A stretch of DNA of 42,099 nucleotides. Source: Gnetum montanum (lineage: Eukaryota; Streptophyta; Gnetopsida; Gnetales; Gnetaceae). The notes under the pieces were generated by a model. The model did no database searches. It was not told the origin of the DNA and saw only the letters and a program-made list of their open reading frames with translations. Position numbers and translations under genes: made by a program. Shown here in pieces: positions 1 to 8,752 of this stretch. Where the stretch lies: positions 426,355-468,453 of the forward strand of contig MNCI01024020.1 of assembly GCA_015680685.1 (NCBI GenBank). Direction: 5' to 3'. Positions within the stretch are counted from its first letter, which is position 1; each line of letters begins with the position of its first letter.

Positions 1-2413
1 GCGAAGCTGGCTCTAAGCCGAGCCAAACTCGAAGCGAAACGGAACTTTGAGGTGCTCCACCGAGGGGGCTATGATTTTAAGCCAACAGCTTATGACATAA
101 TTCCCTTGACCGAACATCAACACGAACTTATTACACAGTTGGTCATGGCCAAAGGCCAGGTTTCACAAGCTGCGGTGGAGTCCCTGCATGGGGAGGAGGA
201 AGAGGACGAATTTGCGGCCCAGTCGGAACATTCGTTCCATACTCTGGAACCTTTGTTCCATACCCTGAGCCCCCATACGTATGCAAATCCCCTGTTTCCT
301 TTCAATGGAGAGGCCGCCTCTCTTAACACGGCCCCGACGGCACAGATGCACGTCCCTGCCCTTCCACAGGCTACTGCGCAACCATCTAGGCTGCAAGTAC
401 AAATCCCCCACAATAACGTGGGGGCGGTCTCGTCACCACGCGTACTTAGCATCCCAGTGGTGGTCCCAACGACCGTTGCGCCCCACTTCATTCCTCAGAT
501 ACAACCCTACAACATATCCACAACACGCCAGGCGCAGACCTTGTCGTTTCTGCCCCCTCCGACCCAACAGATTACCGCAGCCGTCCAGCCACCAACTTAC
601 GCCCAACAGCTTGCTGCAGGTCAATGGGCCAACCCGGCGACGCAACAGGCCCAGTCTGTGGTGTACGGCGCACAACCCCCGGTCGCGCCTACAACGTATG
701 TTCCACAGGGGGTACCGCAGTACTTACATCCTTATCTCACGCAGCAGGCGACGGCCAACCCCCTGCCCAAACCAGCGGGTGGTGGTCTTCACAGGCTCCC
801 CCGCCTGTCGGGATCCCCGCCCCACTAGCAGCCAGCCGACCTTGCCCGTCCTTTCCATTTCCTGGCGTCGCCCTCCCGGTCCAACCTCCTATGCCTTTCG
901 CGCAAACACCTCCATTGACAGGCCTGGACCAAGCCTTCCAGCTGATCCAGACTCTAACCGAAGAGGTTCTCAAAGCCGCTGGTTCTGACACCGTCCAGAT
1001 CATGGACTTTTACCAGGATGATCCGATCAGTTCAGCGGTTTCTATGCTGTCGTTGTTGCCGGGGATGTCCCTACCACATTTCACCAAATATAATGGGAAG
1101 GGAGATCCCAACGCTCACCTTGTCACGTTTAGATCTGAGTCCTTGTTGTTGCAACAGTGGCCACACACTATCATCCGCGTCTTTGCGATGTCGTTAACAG
1201 GGAAAGCTTTGGATTGGTACCGAGCCCTCCCACGCTCCTCCATCTCAACCTTGGAAGAGCTGCTGACCCAGTTTGTGACCCGATTCAAATACAACCTGAA
1301 ACCGGAAGTCACACTAGATCAGCTCATGGGGGTGAAACAAGACCCGCTCGAGCCCGTCCAAAAGTTTATACAGCGCTGGAATGCTACCTTGAATGAGATC
1401 CGCGAGCTGATCGTGGACTCACATATGTTGGCTATGTTCAAGGGAGCAGTCAATGACTTCATTAAGTCAAAGCTATACTACCTTTCCCCCAATAATTTAC
1501 ATCAGGCCTTCGCACAAGTTAGAAGCATCCAAGATGCTGCGGAGGCCAGCAAAGACCCGGCGTATGTCACGTATAAGAAGGCACATAACAAGAACAAAGA
1601 CAAAGGCAAAGCAGCGACAACGACAGTAGCTGCAATGACTGAGAGTACAAAGATGAAGAACAAAAAGGCACCCACCGTGCCACCTGAAACCACGACTGGT
1701 GCCGGCACCAGTCAGGACACGGCGGCTCCTGAAAAGGCCCCCCAGCCTAAGCCAAACTTTGAGCGTAATGATCGTTTAAAGTACACGGAATTACCTGTAA
1801 AGCATTCTGAACTGCTGAAACAACTATTAGAGGCAGGGCACATTCAACCTAAGAAGGTGTCCGAGGAGGCTCTGAAGCGTCACAGACGCAATTGTGAACT
1901 GCTGAAGAACCATTCCTTAGCCTTACCTAATGAACCATCAGTTCCGAGATCTTTTAGGCTAGACTGTTTCTGTGACTACCACCAGATGTGTGGTCACGAT
2001 ACGGATTATTGTTGGGCGTTGATGGTTCACTCAAGTTGGATGCCAGCAACCCGACGCGTCCGGAAAACCAAACATTGCACATATACAAGGACCCGTTGAA
2101 TGCAAACGACGATCCTTTTACGATCACTGTGGTGAGTACAGACAGTGAGAAAAGGGAACCGCCAAAACAGCCTTTTGTTTTGCGTGTCCCTGCTAGCTCA
2201 CAAAGCGGGTCAACCACCTCATCGGCAGCCAGCAGGGTCTCAAGGCTGCCCTTCATTATACGAGCACCTTCCCGAACGCACTCTCAGTCACGCAGCGATA
2301 GTCAAGCCGCGGTCTCGTCCGCACCCATGCCTAGGGTGCCCTTCATTATTAGGGTGTCAAAGCCACAGGGTGCTCCTCTCACGCAGGGGCAGACCTCCAA
2401 TCAAAAGCGATGA
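1..2413 (+). pseudogene. gag: gag of element 1 (capsid/nucleocapsid), frameshifted, 5' end outside window
   Basis: Structural Gag protein that packages element RNA. The reading frame is open from base 1. The N-terminal part (KRNFEVLHRGGYDF) aligns with the Gag starts of elements 2 and 3. A long Pro/Gln-rich linker follows (about 270-930). The retrotransposon gag core is at about 1010-1530 (ALDWYRALPRSSIS, FVTRFKYNLKPE, DPLEPVQKFIQRW, FIKSKLYYLS). Next come a Lys-rich stretch and an atypical zinc knuckle CX2HX4HX4C (CDYHQMCGHDTDYC, about 1972-2013). The frame changes twice, near 760-800 and near 2015-2040. The second change goes with loss of a few tens of bases relative to element 2. The last part has three PF(V/I)(I/L)R(V/A)P-like repeats and ends at an in-frame TGA (2411-2413), after which the same frame continues into protease. 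Gag and protease were therefore one polyprotein. Confidence 0.9.
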
Positions 2414-2458
2414 TCCTCACCTCCCAAAAAAAAGGGAGAGGACACATTAGTTAACGCA

Positions 2459-3568
2459 ATGAAAGACCACTCTACGCTCAGCTTCCCTAAGCCTAGGCCC
2501 CTGGCTTCCGTACCTTCACCTGCACCTCAGGGGCAAGATAAAGGTGCGGAAACGCAACAGCCTTCTCTTGGCAAGAAAAAGAGCAACCCTCTGACCAACA
2601 CCGTTCCACCTCGGGAGATCCGTCTTTTGGGCCGAATGGAAGAGGACAAGGGGGAAAAACAACCTAGCCGGGAGAAGGACCTCCTCGACGCATTTACGCA
2701 AGTCAAACAGGCTCTAAAACAAAAAAACACAATGCTGAGCCTTTATGACTTGCTTATGACGTCTCGAGAACACCATGAGGCTATGGTTCGCATGCTAACA
2801 TCTATATCAGTGGATGAAAGCTTGCCAGCGGAGGAGGAAGCGATACACGCTGTCATGTTTCCTTCCAAAGCTGAGCAACCTACGCCTTCCTCGCTGACCT
2901 TCCATGACGGGTCTATCAAAGACGATCCTGAGAAAGGTCAGATAACCACTGAACCTATGTTTATCACTATCCGAGTCGGTCAATACCGGATCCGAAGAGT
3001 GCATGTAGACGATGGCGCAGCTACCAACGTCATCCCCTATTCCATCGTGGATAGGTTGGGTCTGGTCGACCAGATCATGCCCACGATGATAGCCTACGTG
3101 AAATCATTTAATGGAGCATGGGTTCAGGTTAAGGGGACGGTGCGTATTGAGTTTGTGGCGGGGAATCAATTCCCAACAGAAGCCACCTTCTTAGTCATCG
3201 AGGAGATGCCAGGGTTTAACCTAATCTTGGGGAGCTCGTGGTTAGCCCAGCTGAGGGCGGTTTCGTCACCGATACACCAAGAGATACATCTCCCCTATGC
3301 CGGAGGGGAGGTTGTGATACGCGGAGGCAAAATCACCCCCAGGACCGTCAATAACATTGAAGAAGAATGGGGTTCGGAGATAGAAACGACTGATGATCAA
3401 ACCTGTCTCCAAACCCCTCAACAAGCTGACAACAATGATGGTGGTCTAGCTTGGGCCGACCTGCCATTTCCGGATGGCAGCGTAGAGGATTCCAACCATA
3501 AGTCTCCTCGCCCTTACGCGACGCTCAACGTAAAGGCCATCAAAAGACAATTGCGTATCAATGGTTGA
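2459..3568 (+). CDS. Aspartic protease segment of element 1 Gag-Pro polyprotein
   Basis: Retropepsin-type protease that would cut the Gag-Pol polyprotein. The 370-codon frame is free of stops and is in the same frame as the end of gag; ATG 2459 is only the first Met after the stop at 2411. A charged linker comes first. The protease core has the active-site loop VDDGAATNVIP (DDGA at 3008-3019), the flap region, and the C-terminal FNLILGSSWLAQ typical of Ty3/gypsy proteases (about 3210-3255). The tail IHQEIHLPYAGGEVVIRGG is shared with element 2 and the old element b. A putative sense splice donor (AAC|GTAAAG) lies at 3529/3530, 36 bases before the first stop codon, so the TGA at 3566 would only be used by unspliced RNA. 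This is the only coding segment of element 1 without a visible defect. Confidence 0.88.
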   Translation: MKDHSTLSFPKPRPLASVPSPAPQGQDKGAETQQPSLGKKKSNPLTNTVPPREIRLLGRMEEDKGEKQPSREKDLLDAFTQVKQALKQKNTMLSLYDLLMTSREHHEAMVRMLTSISVDESLPAEEEAIHAVMFPSKAEQPTPSSLTFHDGSIKDDPEKGQITTEPMFITIRVGQYRIRRVHVDDGAATNVIPYSIVDRLGLVDQIMPTMIAYVKSFNGAWVQVKGTVRIEFVAGNQFPTEATFLVIEEMPGFNLILGSSWLAQLRAVSSPIHQEIHLPYAGGEVVIRGGKITPRTVNNIEEEWGSEIETTDDQTCLQTPQQADNNDGGLAWADLPFPDGSVEDSNHKSPRPYATLNVKAIKRQLRING

Positions 3569-3783
3569 ACGACGGTCTTTGCATACATTTTTAACGGGTT
3601 ATCATGGTTACCACTTAGCAATTTTATTTCACGTATTTTCACCTTAATTTTCTATTCGGTTCTTACGCTGGTCATTTATCTTCGCACTGTTGTCTTTTCA
3701 TACGCATGGTATTCACGTTTCTTGATTACTTTACCAAAATTACGCAAAATACTATACCGTATCAATTACGCTTCTTGTATTAC

Positions 3784-4010
3784 GCTATGGCCCGCAACGG
3801 CCTTAAACTAGTCACGTAGATTTTTACGCCTTTATCATTACGTTTGCTGTATTATGCTATGGCCCGCAACGGCCTTAAACTAGTTTCCAGAACTGTATAC
3901 TATGATTCTTTACGCTTTCTCTACATTATGCATCCGGCCCACAATGGCCCTAAACTAGTCTCTAGTTTTAGCAGAATCGTATGACGGCCCGCGATGACCT
4001 TAAACTAGCA
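3784..4010 (+). repeat. Four GGCC stem-loop plus TAAACTAG units
   Basis: Four copies of a unit made of GGCC, six bases and GGCC (or a variant), then T(T)AAACTAG. They start at about 3789, 3861, 3936 and 3986. The first two are identical over 27 bases and lie 72 bases apart. The fourth has lost the second GGCC (GACC). The same unit occurs twice in the short intron of element 2 at 38128-38181. The unit resembles the post-integrase repeats at 12270-12790 in layout: a small stem with a six-base loop, then TAAACTRG. Confidence 0.8.
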
Positions 4011-4207
4011 AATACATCCTATCACTATAACTTACGTGAAATTCTTAACAATTACGCTCACGCGTTATAGGTCAAAACGCAAAAGACAAAAAGATATATA
4101 TATATAATCGCCATCCAAAACATCCACCAGGTTTTATAACACGTCTTTGCAGTCATTTGTAAAACGATACACCACTCAACATCAATAAAACTATGCGTAA
4201 ATTACAA

Positions 4208-4485
4208 TTACGCATTCCCTCTACTGCCACTATCACCGGTATCTCTTAAGTCCGGGTCCAATGCTAATGGATCGTCCTCCAACAGCCCGTCGTTTCTGGG
4301 AATGATTCTTTCACGAAGAATATCCTCTTCGTGAGGCCCTCATTCCGGCGCTGGCTCCACGGGAGGACGCTCTTCATCATTGCGTTCTCCTGCCTCTTCC
4401 CCTTCTTCCTCTGCTTCTTCCTCTGCTTCCGCCGCTCCCTTTGCTAACTCCTCCGCTTGTTCATCTTCCTTATCCTCGGCCGGTA
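4208..4485 (-). pseudogene. Antisense gene last exon, acidic tail
   Basis: A 92-codon frame that is very rich in Glu and Ala (EAEEEAEEEGEEAGE), with one TGA at 4342-4340, then DGLLEDDPLALDPDLRDTGD and a TAA at 4210-4208. The nearest acceptor is TTTTCAAG|TACCGG at 4486/4485, but it gives the wrong phase after exon 7. Either a one-base change has occurred or the acceptor differs, so the join to exon 7 is uncertain. Confidence 0.55.
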
Positions 4486-4565
4486 CTTGAAAATAGTAAG
4501 CACTTTAGCTACACAAGACTTAACACCATAATTAGAAACGTAAACTAAATAGCGCATAGACTCAC

Positions 4566-5383
4566 TTGTGATGGCCTTGCTTCCGCAGCAAAGGGAAGCT
4601 TGTCTAGGCCAGCCCACAGGCGCTTCATAATCTCTTCCTCCGTTAGATCTGGCCATACATCCTCTCCCAACGCAGCTCTAGCCTTCACCTTCCCTTTCTC
4701 CACGCTGCTCCAGCTAGGTGGGTCCAGGAAGAAAGTAGGGATTGTAGCCTGACCCCCAGGGAGAGTCATTGCCCTCTCTGGGGACGCACTCACAGTCACC
4801 TACTCCTCGAATTTCTTGAAGGCTTCGAAAGCTCCGATGGCGTCCTGGAAAACTTCTAAGGACCGAGCCCTGACGGCAAAGTCGCGGTAGAGTTTCCGAT
4901 AAGCAATACTCTCCCGCTAGTACAAGTGTTTGTGGTCCTTCTCCTTCTGCCCCCACTCTTGCATGCTCGCACAATAATCCCTCCAGTCCCAGCTTTTCTG
5001 GGCTAGGAGTTCTATCTGCATCCGCTGTTCGACCAACGCCCGACTGGTCTGCACGCTATTCTTGATGGCTGCCCAATACCGGGAGTGGTCGACAACAGCG
5101 GTACGCCAGTCTTCATCCCCTGTGGCCCGCGCCTGTAGGAAATCACACCGTGATTTTAAGTCTTTGACCTCTTTGGTTAGAGACTCAACCTTTTGCTCCG
5201 ACCTCTGCAGCCTCTTCCAGAGGGTTTCATAGGCACACTTACTCTCCCATAAGGAGCGTGTCGAGCATAACGCACATTTACGCAATTCCTCATAAATGTG
5301 ACGTGGCACGACTGCTTCATTTGATGGTGGCTCTACTGTGTCTAGATCAATGGGCTCAGTGGGATCCCATCGGAAGCAAGCTC
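4566..5383 (-). pseudogene. Antisense gene exon 7, coiled-coil-like
   Basis: Acceptor CTGTTAG|GAGCTT at 5384/5383, phase 1, and donor CACAA|GTGAGT at 4566/4565, phase 0. About 272 codons with two TAGs (4919-4917 and 4802-4800) and no frameshift. After a Pro-rich start (DPTEPIDLDTVEPPSNEAVV), a long helix with heptad-like charge pattern (LQRSEQKVESLTKEVKDLKS and on) suggests a coiled coil. The end reads DLTEEEIMKRLWAGLDKLPF. Its codon-like base usage (third-position G/C) differs from the A/T-rich introns around it. Confidence 0.72.
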
Positions 5384-5459
5384 CTAACAGGAACATCATC
5401 AGTATTGGTGACACATTATCACTGCGTAATATCACAAACTAATTACAACCATAACATAC

Positions 5460-5588
5460 CGGCTCCAGGTTCGACGTGCTCCAAGCGCTCGATCATGTCG
5501 CTGACAACATCTTCCATGAAGGAAAATTTATCAAGGAAGTCTCTCCATGCTCTGCTCCCAGCGACAAACGTAGACACCTCCCCTTCTC
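5460..5588 (-). pseudogene. Antisense gene exon 6
   Basis: Acceptor GCTACAG|GAGAAG at 5589/5588 and donor GCCG|GTATGT at 5460/5459, phase 1 on both sides. The 43-codon open frame includes AWRDFLDKFSFMEDVVSDMI. No stop is seen. The phase agrees with both neighbours. Confidence 0.65.
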
Positions 5589-5658
5589 CTGTAGCGTAAT
5601 CCAGTTAGAAACCTCAATTATTTACAGAAATCCGGCAAACACGCTAACACGTCATTAC

Positions 5659-5886
5659 CTCTACCGGTGACAGTGGCAACTTCGCCGACATCTTCCGCAT
5701 CTCTTTCCCTTTCACGCACTTGAGCTTGTGCGTTGCTGGTTCCAGTAGCTGGGGCCTCCTCACGCACCAAAGCCTGTACGCGGCTCATGCTAACAGCTAG
5801 GGCCTCTTCTTCCAAAATTGAGGCCCCCTCCCTACGACTTAGTGTTACTGCTCCCGTCTCAGGGGTCAGTTCTTCCGTAATTTTCA
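5659..5886 (-). pseudogene. Antisense gene exon 5
   Basis: Acceptor GACCAG|TGAAAA at 5887/5886 and donor AGAG|GTAATG at 5659/5658, both phase 1. The frame has no stop over 76 codons (ITEELTPETGAVTLSRREGA) and is rich in Glu, Arg and Ala. It is probably a flexible or helical linker. Confidence 0.65.
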
Positions 5887-5982
5887 CTGGTCATGTCATA
5901 GCACCCTTAGCATGTCAGTACAAAACATCTAAACAAACATTGCGTAATATACTTCTTTCACGCTTACTAGGCAGAGGCTTAC

Positions 5983-7008
5983 TCTGCTGAACTTTGACCG
6001 CCACAGTTCGGCCCGCGTCACTCTCCAGGGCCTCGGCTATACGGAGCCTCTTACATCGAGCTGTAGGTTCTACGATTTCTTCTGCCACGCGCTTCCCTCG
6101 CGAGCCGTCGCCAGTGTAGGTAGGCATTATCCCGCCTACGCTGTCGAGACCTTGCACTTGGGGCGCCGCTAGACCCTTAGTCGTTATAGACAACTATTCC
6201 CCAATCCCTTCCGGCGGATCCTGCCCACGGGTAGTGCAGAGGATGTGGGCAATCCAAGGTCTGGACAGCTGGTCTCGGTCTTGCTGCACCCAGACCCCAT
6301 TCTTTTGGATGATCAAAAACTCAGCAAACCACCGGAGGCAAGCTATGAAGAATGCATAATGCACGTTGAAACGGGACTCAAGCTTCTTGCAAAGCTTGAG
6401 CATCTCATTACGCAGTTCCTTGGCAAAATAGCTTGCCCAATTGAACTGGGTCCCCTCCTCTAGAACCTCTCGCATAATACGAGTCTATTCTACAGAAAAG
6501 AACCTCCCCTGTGAGAGAGTTTTGGGGAAGGTCCGGGCCTGGAAAAGGGGATACAGTGTCTTGGCCGTGCCCATCTCGAATTTTTCTCAGGGAAACCCTT
6601 TGGTCTCGTTCAGGATCCTTACCCACTCCTTCAGCCAATTCTGGAAAGCTTCGCTCCTCTTCGCCTTCTCACTTACGGGAGGGCCGTCTGAGGGGACGCC
6701 AAAGAGGTCCGCGAAGAGCTGAGCTTCAATATCAAAACTTATGCGTACATTGTGTACACGCGTGTAGAAATGCTCCGCCTTCTCGTTGAAGGAGTTGACC
6801 AAGGTTAGCATTTCACTAGCGGGGACATTAGGAGTCGCAGCCAAAAATAGGTGCATTAGCCCTGCTGCTCGGATCTTGGAGGTCACCGTGACTGGGGCCG
6901 TCGAGTGGCTGAGCCAGCACCGTGCGTCCTTGATGTCGTCGTAGCGGAAGAGGACAGCGTTCGCCTCACGGCCGGAAATTGTAAGGGTAATCACTCGAGA
7001 TTCCCTAA
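5983..7008 (-). pseudogene. Antisense gene exon 4, largest exon
   Basis: Acceptor TTGTGCAG|TTAGGG at 7009/7008 matches the phase-1 donor of exon 3. About 342 codons in a single frame hold three nonsense codons (TGA 6589-6587, TAG 6487-6485, TAG 6196-6194) and no frameshift. Conserved-looking segments are ITLTISGREANAVLFRYDD, NVRISFDIEAQLFADLFG and FNWASYFAKELRNEMLKL, then a hydrophobic stretch (YAFFIACLRWFAEFLII) and a basic patch. Two near-equal donors (A|GTAAGC after 5983 and A|GTAAGC after 5968) have the same phase. The layout recalls proteins annotated as putative plant transposon proteins, but I cannot assign a function. Confidence 0.72.
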
Positions 7009-7106
7009 CTGCACAACATGAAGCACGAATTAAACCAAAACACTATTACGCAATGTCCACAATTTAAAATTACATTATGCAGTAACTAACTACACAACAA
7101 CCTTAC

Positions 7107-7381
7107 CGGGGCCAAACGGTAAAGGAATTGGCGGGAGTTCCCTCTGCACGTCCTTGACAGTATGGGGCGGATCCAGGGTCCAGTCATCGTGCAGCCACCC
7201 AATTCTTTCGCAACTCTCAAAAGCCCTAGAGTAACGGGTGGGGTACTCATGCATGTCAAAGTCGATCTACTCTATGACACCAGCATGCACGTTGTTAGTT
7301 GCAGTAAACGCCATTATCGCCGTTTCGGCCCACGATAACACATCCCCATCGCCAACTAACTTATTGTCCTGAATAAAGAAC
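7107..7381 (-). pseudogene. Antisense gene exon 3
   Basis: Acceptor TATAG|GTTCTTT at 7382/7381 restores the phase left by exon 2, and donor CCCCG|GTAAGG is at 7107/7106. The frame reads FFIQDNKLVGDGDVLSWAET and continues to PPIPLPFGP, with one TAG at 7269-7267. No known domain is recognised. The exon is in phase on both sides, which supports the gene model. Confidence 0.7.
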
Positions 7382-7502
7382 CTATACCATACAACATAGG
7401 CTTATTTTACACTTTGCACATAGGCTTCTCTTATGTTTTACACCGATAGTGGATATACAACAACAAAACAGAAAAAATAGACAGTTAACAAGATCCGCTT
7501 AC

Positions 7503-7825
7503 CCGCCTGCGTAGTATACCGTGCCTTGTGGGTTCTGGAAACAGGTCGAGACATGGCGAGCCACGAACAGCGTGTTATATGCATGGTAACAGTTGAATCG
7601 AGCCATTTCCTAGATCCAGTTCAAGCTCCTTAAGCCCCGGGCGCTAAGCTCTCGGTCTTCGGGACGGCCCGTATCGATGGCCCTGTCCGTCAAAAAGGCC
7701 AAAATCCCTTTCGCAGAATCCGCCAGCAGGTGCTCTAAAAGAGCACCGACGACGTCGCCAGCCAGGTCAGACCATACAATGGTGCTGAAGTTACGCAGCA
7801 AGAACTGCAAAAACTCCAGCACACC
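7503..7825 (-). pseudogene. Antisense gene exon 2, with amber stop and 5' deletion
   Basis: Acceptor TTTTGACAG|GGTG at 7826/7825 and donor GCGG|GTAAGC at 7503/7502. The frame reads LEFLQFLLRNFSTIVWSDLA, then an alpha-rich stretch, with one TAG at 7612-7610. After it the same frame runs on (EMARFNCYHAYNTLFVARH) to the donor. The first bases GGTGT fit the phase of exon 1, but the frame then changes. The homologous exon at 31127 has about 120 extra bases here, so a deletion just after the acceptor in element 1 explains the mismatch. Confidence 0.7.
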
Positions 7826-8221
7826 CTGTCAAAACCATACGGCCTTCCCTTGTAACCGCGTGTGCGGGGGAGGAACATTGGAGACGATGGGGTTGATACA
7901 ACACAAGACCCCGACAACATCCAACACAATTAGGATGGGCTTTAGCGCAACGCTGTACAGAAAGCCCAAAGCATACATTAACACCTACATTTGCATGAAT
8001 AACGTAGAAAACTCATAAACCACACTCAGCTATCTAGGCCGAAATCGCCCAAACCCTTGCAATAATGCAAGGTTCGTCCCTGACAGCAGCAGTAGAGGCA
8101 ACCCCATCAAACCCTCGTATTAACCCGAGGTCCACAATTCGAAATCAACATGCACGCAAATGAAAATATACCACGAAAAGCAGCTATAGAAACAAGCATA
8201 TGCATGTAAGGAATGACTAAC

Positions 8222-8340
8222 CGGTTCAATGGCGTAGGGTCACGAACATCGACCAGCGCCTGCGAAACACGGTCCAGAGTCGCTTGCATTTCGTCGATTT
8301 TGGCCAGTTTTGCGTTCTTCCTCTTGATCTTCAGCGCCAT
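8222..8340 (-). pseudogene. Antisense gene exon 1
   Basis: Starts with ATG at 8340 (MALKIKRKNAKLAKIDEM) and runs about 40 codons to donor CCG|GTTAGT at 8222/8221, phase 2. The start was chosen because it is the first ATG of the block, about 150 bases below a TATA-like box, with an apparent leader between. The charged, Lys-rich N-terminus is followed by a helix-like stretch (QATLDRVSQALVDVR). The intron to exon 2 would be 396 bases. Confidence 0.6.
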
Positions 8341-8490
8341 TGCAACGGCTTCAGAGTTTTTTCACAGCTTAATACTTGCAAATCTTCGTGAGATTACATG
8401 CTCTAACTCTCTGCTCTTCCTTCTCTCAGCGACAGTCACGAATTTGAATTCTCGATAGCCAACAGACTGTTTTCATCGAAAAACCACTTA

Positions 8491-8500
8491 CTTATATGCG
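8491..8500 (-). promoter_or_regulatory. TATA-like box of the antisense gene
   Basis: CGCATATAAG on the minus strand, about 150 bases upstream of ATG 8340. Between the box and the ATG lies a purine-rich leader without ATG-initiated long frames. It would give the antisense gene its own promoter inside the element, independent of the LTR. Confidence 0.45.
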
Positions 8501-8752
8501 AGGATCACCGACTTGATATCCGATTTCAGTGGGACTTTCCTAAAATGGACCCCAAAAATCAAGATATTAATACGGCCGATATCGCACGCTCCACTGTCCG
8601 AAATGACGTTAAACTACCACATATTATCACCTCATAATCGAGTTACATTGATTACAGCTTGTCTATAATATTCAAAATTCAGTTAGCATTCCACGTTCGG
8701 CAACATCATGTCATTTGTCTCCTAATCATTTACGCACTTGGTGGTTTTGCAG

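Larger units (their letters stand above)
4208..8340 (-). pseudogene. Multi-exon antisense gene inside the PR-RT intron of element 1
   Basis: On the strand opposite to gag-pol, eight blocks of open reading frame are each flanked by GT donors and AG acceptors and add up to about 1,065 codons. Phases agree across exons 2-3, 3-4, 4-5, 5-6 and 6-7. The 1-2 and 7-8 joins are off in this copy; the first is explained by a deletion at the start of exon 2. There are eight nonsense codons, six TAG and two TGA, and no TAA. The product would have a short basic start, an alpha-rich middle (NVRISFDIEAQLFADLFG, FNWASYFAKELRNEM), a basic patch (KRVAEE...RCKRLR) that could be a nuclear signal, a long coiled-coil-like part and a very acidic end. 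I do not recognise the family. The middle is only loosely like proteins called putative plant transposon proteins. Antisense extra ORFs are known in some Tat elements, but usually downstream of integrase. A decayed homologue sits at 31127-31424. Confidence 0.75.
3530..8752 (+). other. Putative sense-strand intron between protease and RT of element 1
   Basis: The donor CTCAAC|GTAAAG at 3529/3530 falls between codons of the protease frame. The acceptor GGTTTTGCAG|GACAGA at 8752/8753 falls between codons of the RT frame, so splicing would join PR to RT in frame. Element 2 has matching phase-0 borders (37943/37944 and 38280/38281), and old element c has the matching acceptor (28890/28889 on the minus strand). 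In all three the downstream exon starts GA(C/T). A PR-RT intron is known from plant Ogre elements. It is unusually long here (5,223 nt) because it holds a whole antisense gene. Splicing is inferred from sequence only. Confidence 0.65.

Noticed and set aside
281-988. Second long plus-strand frame over gag of element 1
   Set aside because: Arg/Pro-rich shadow of the Pro/Gln-rich Gag linker. The Gag frames align with elements 2 and 3; this one does not.
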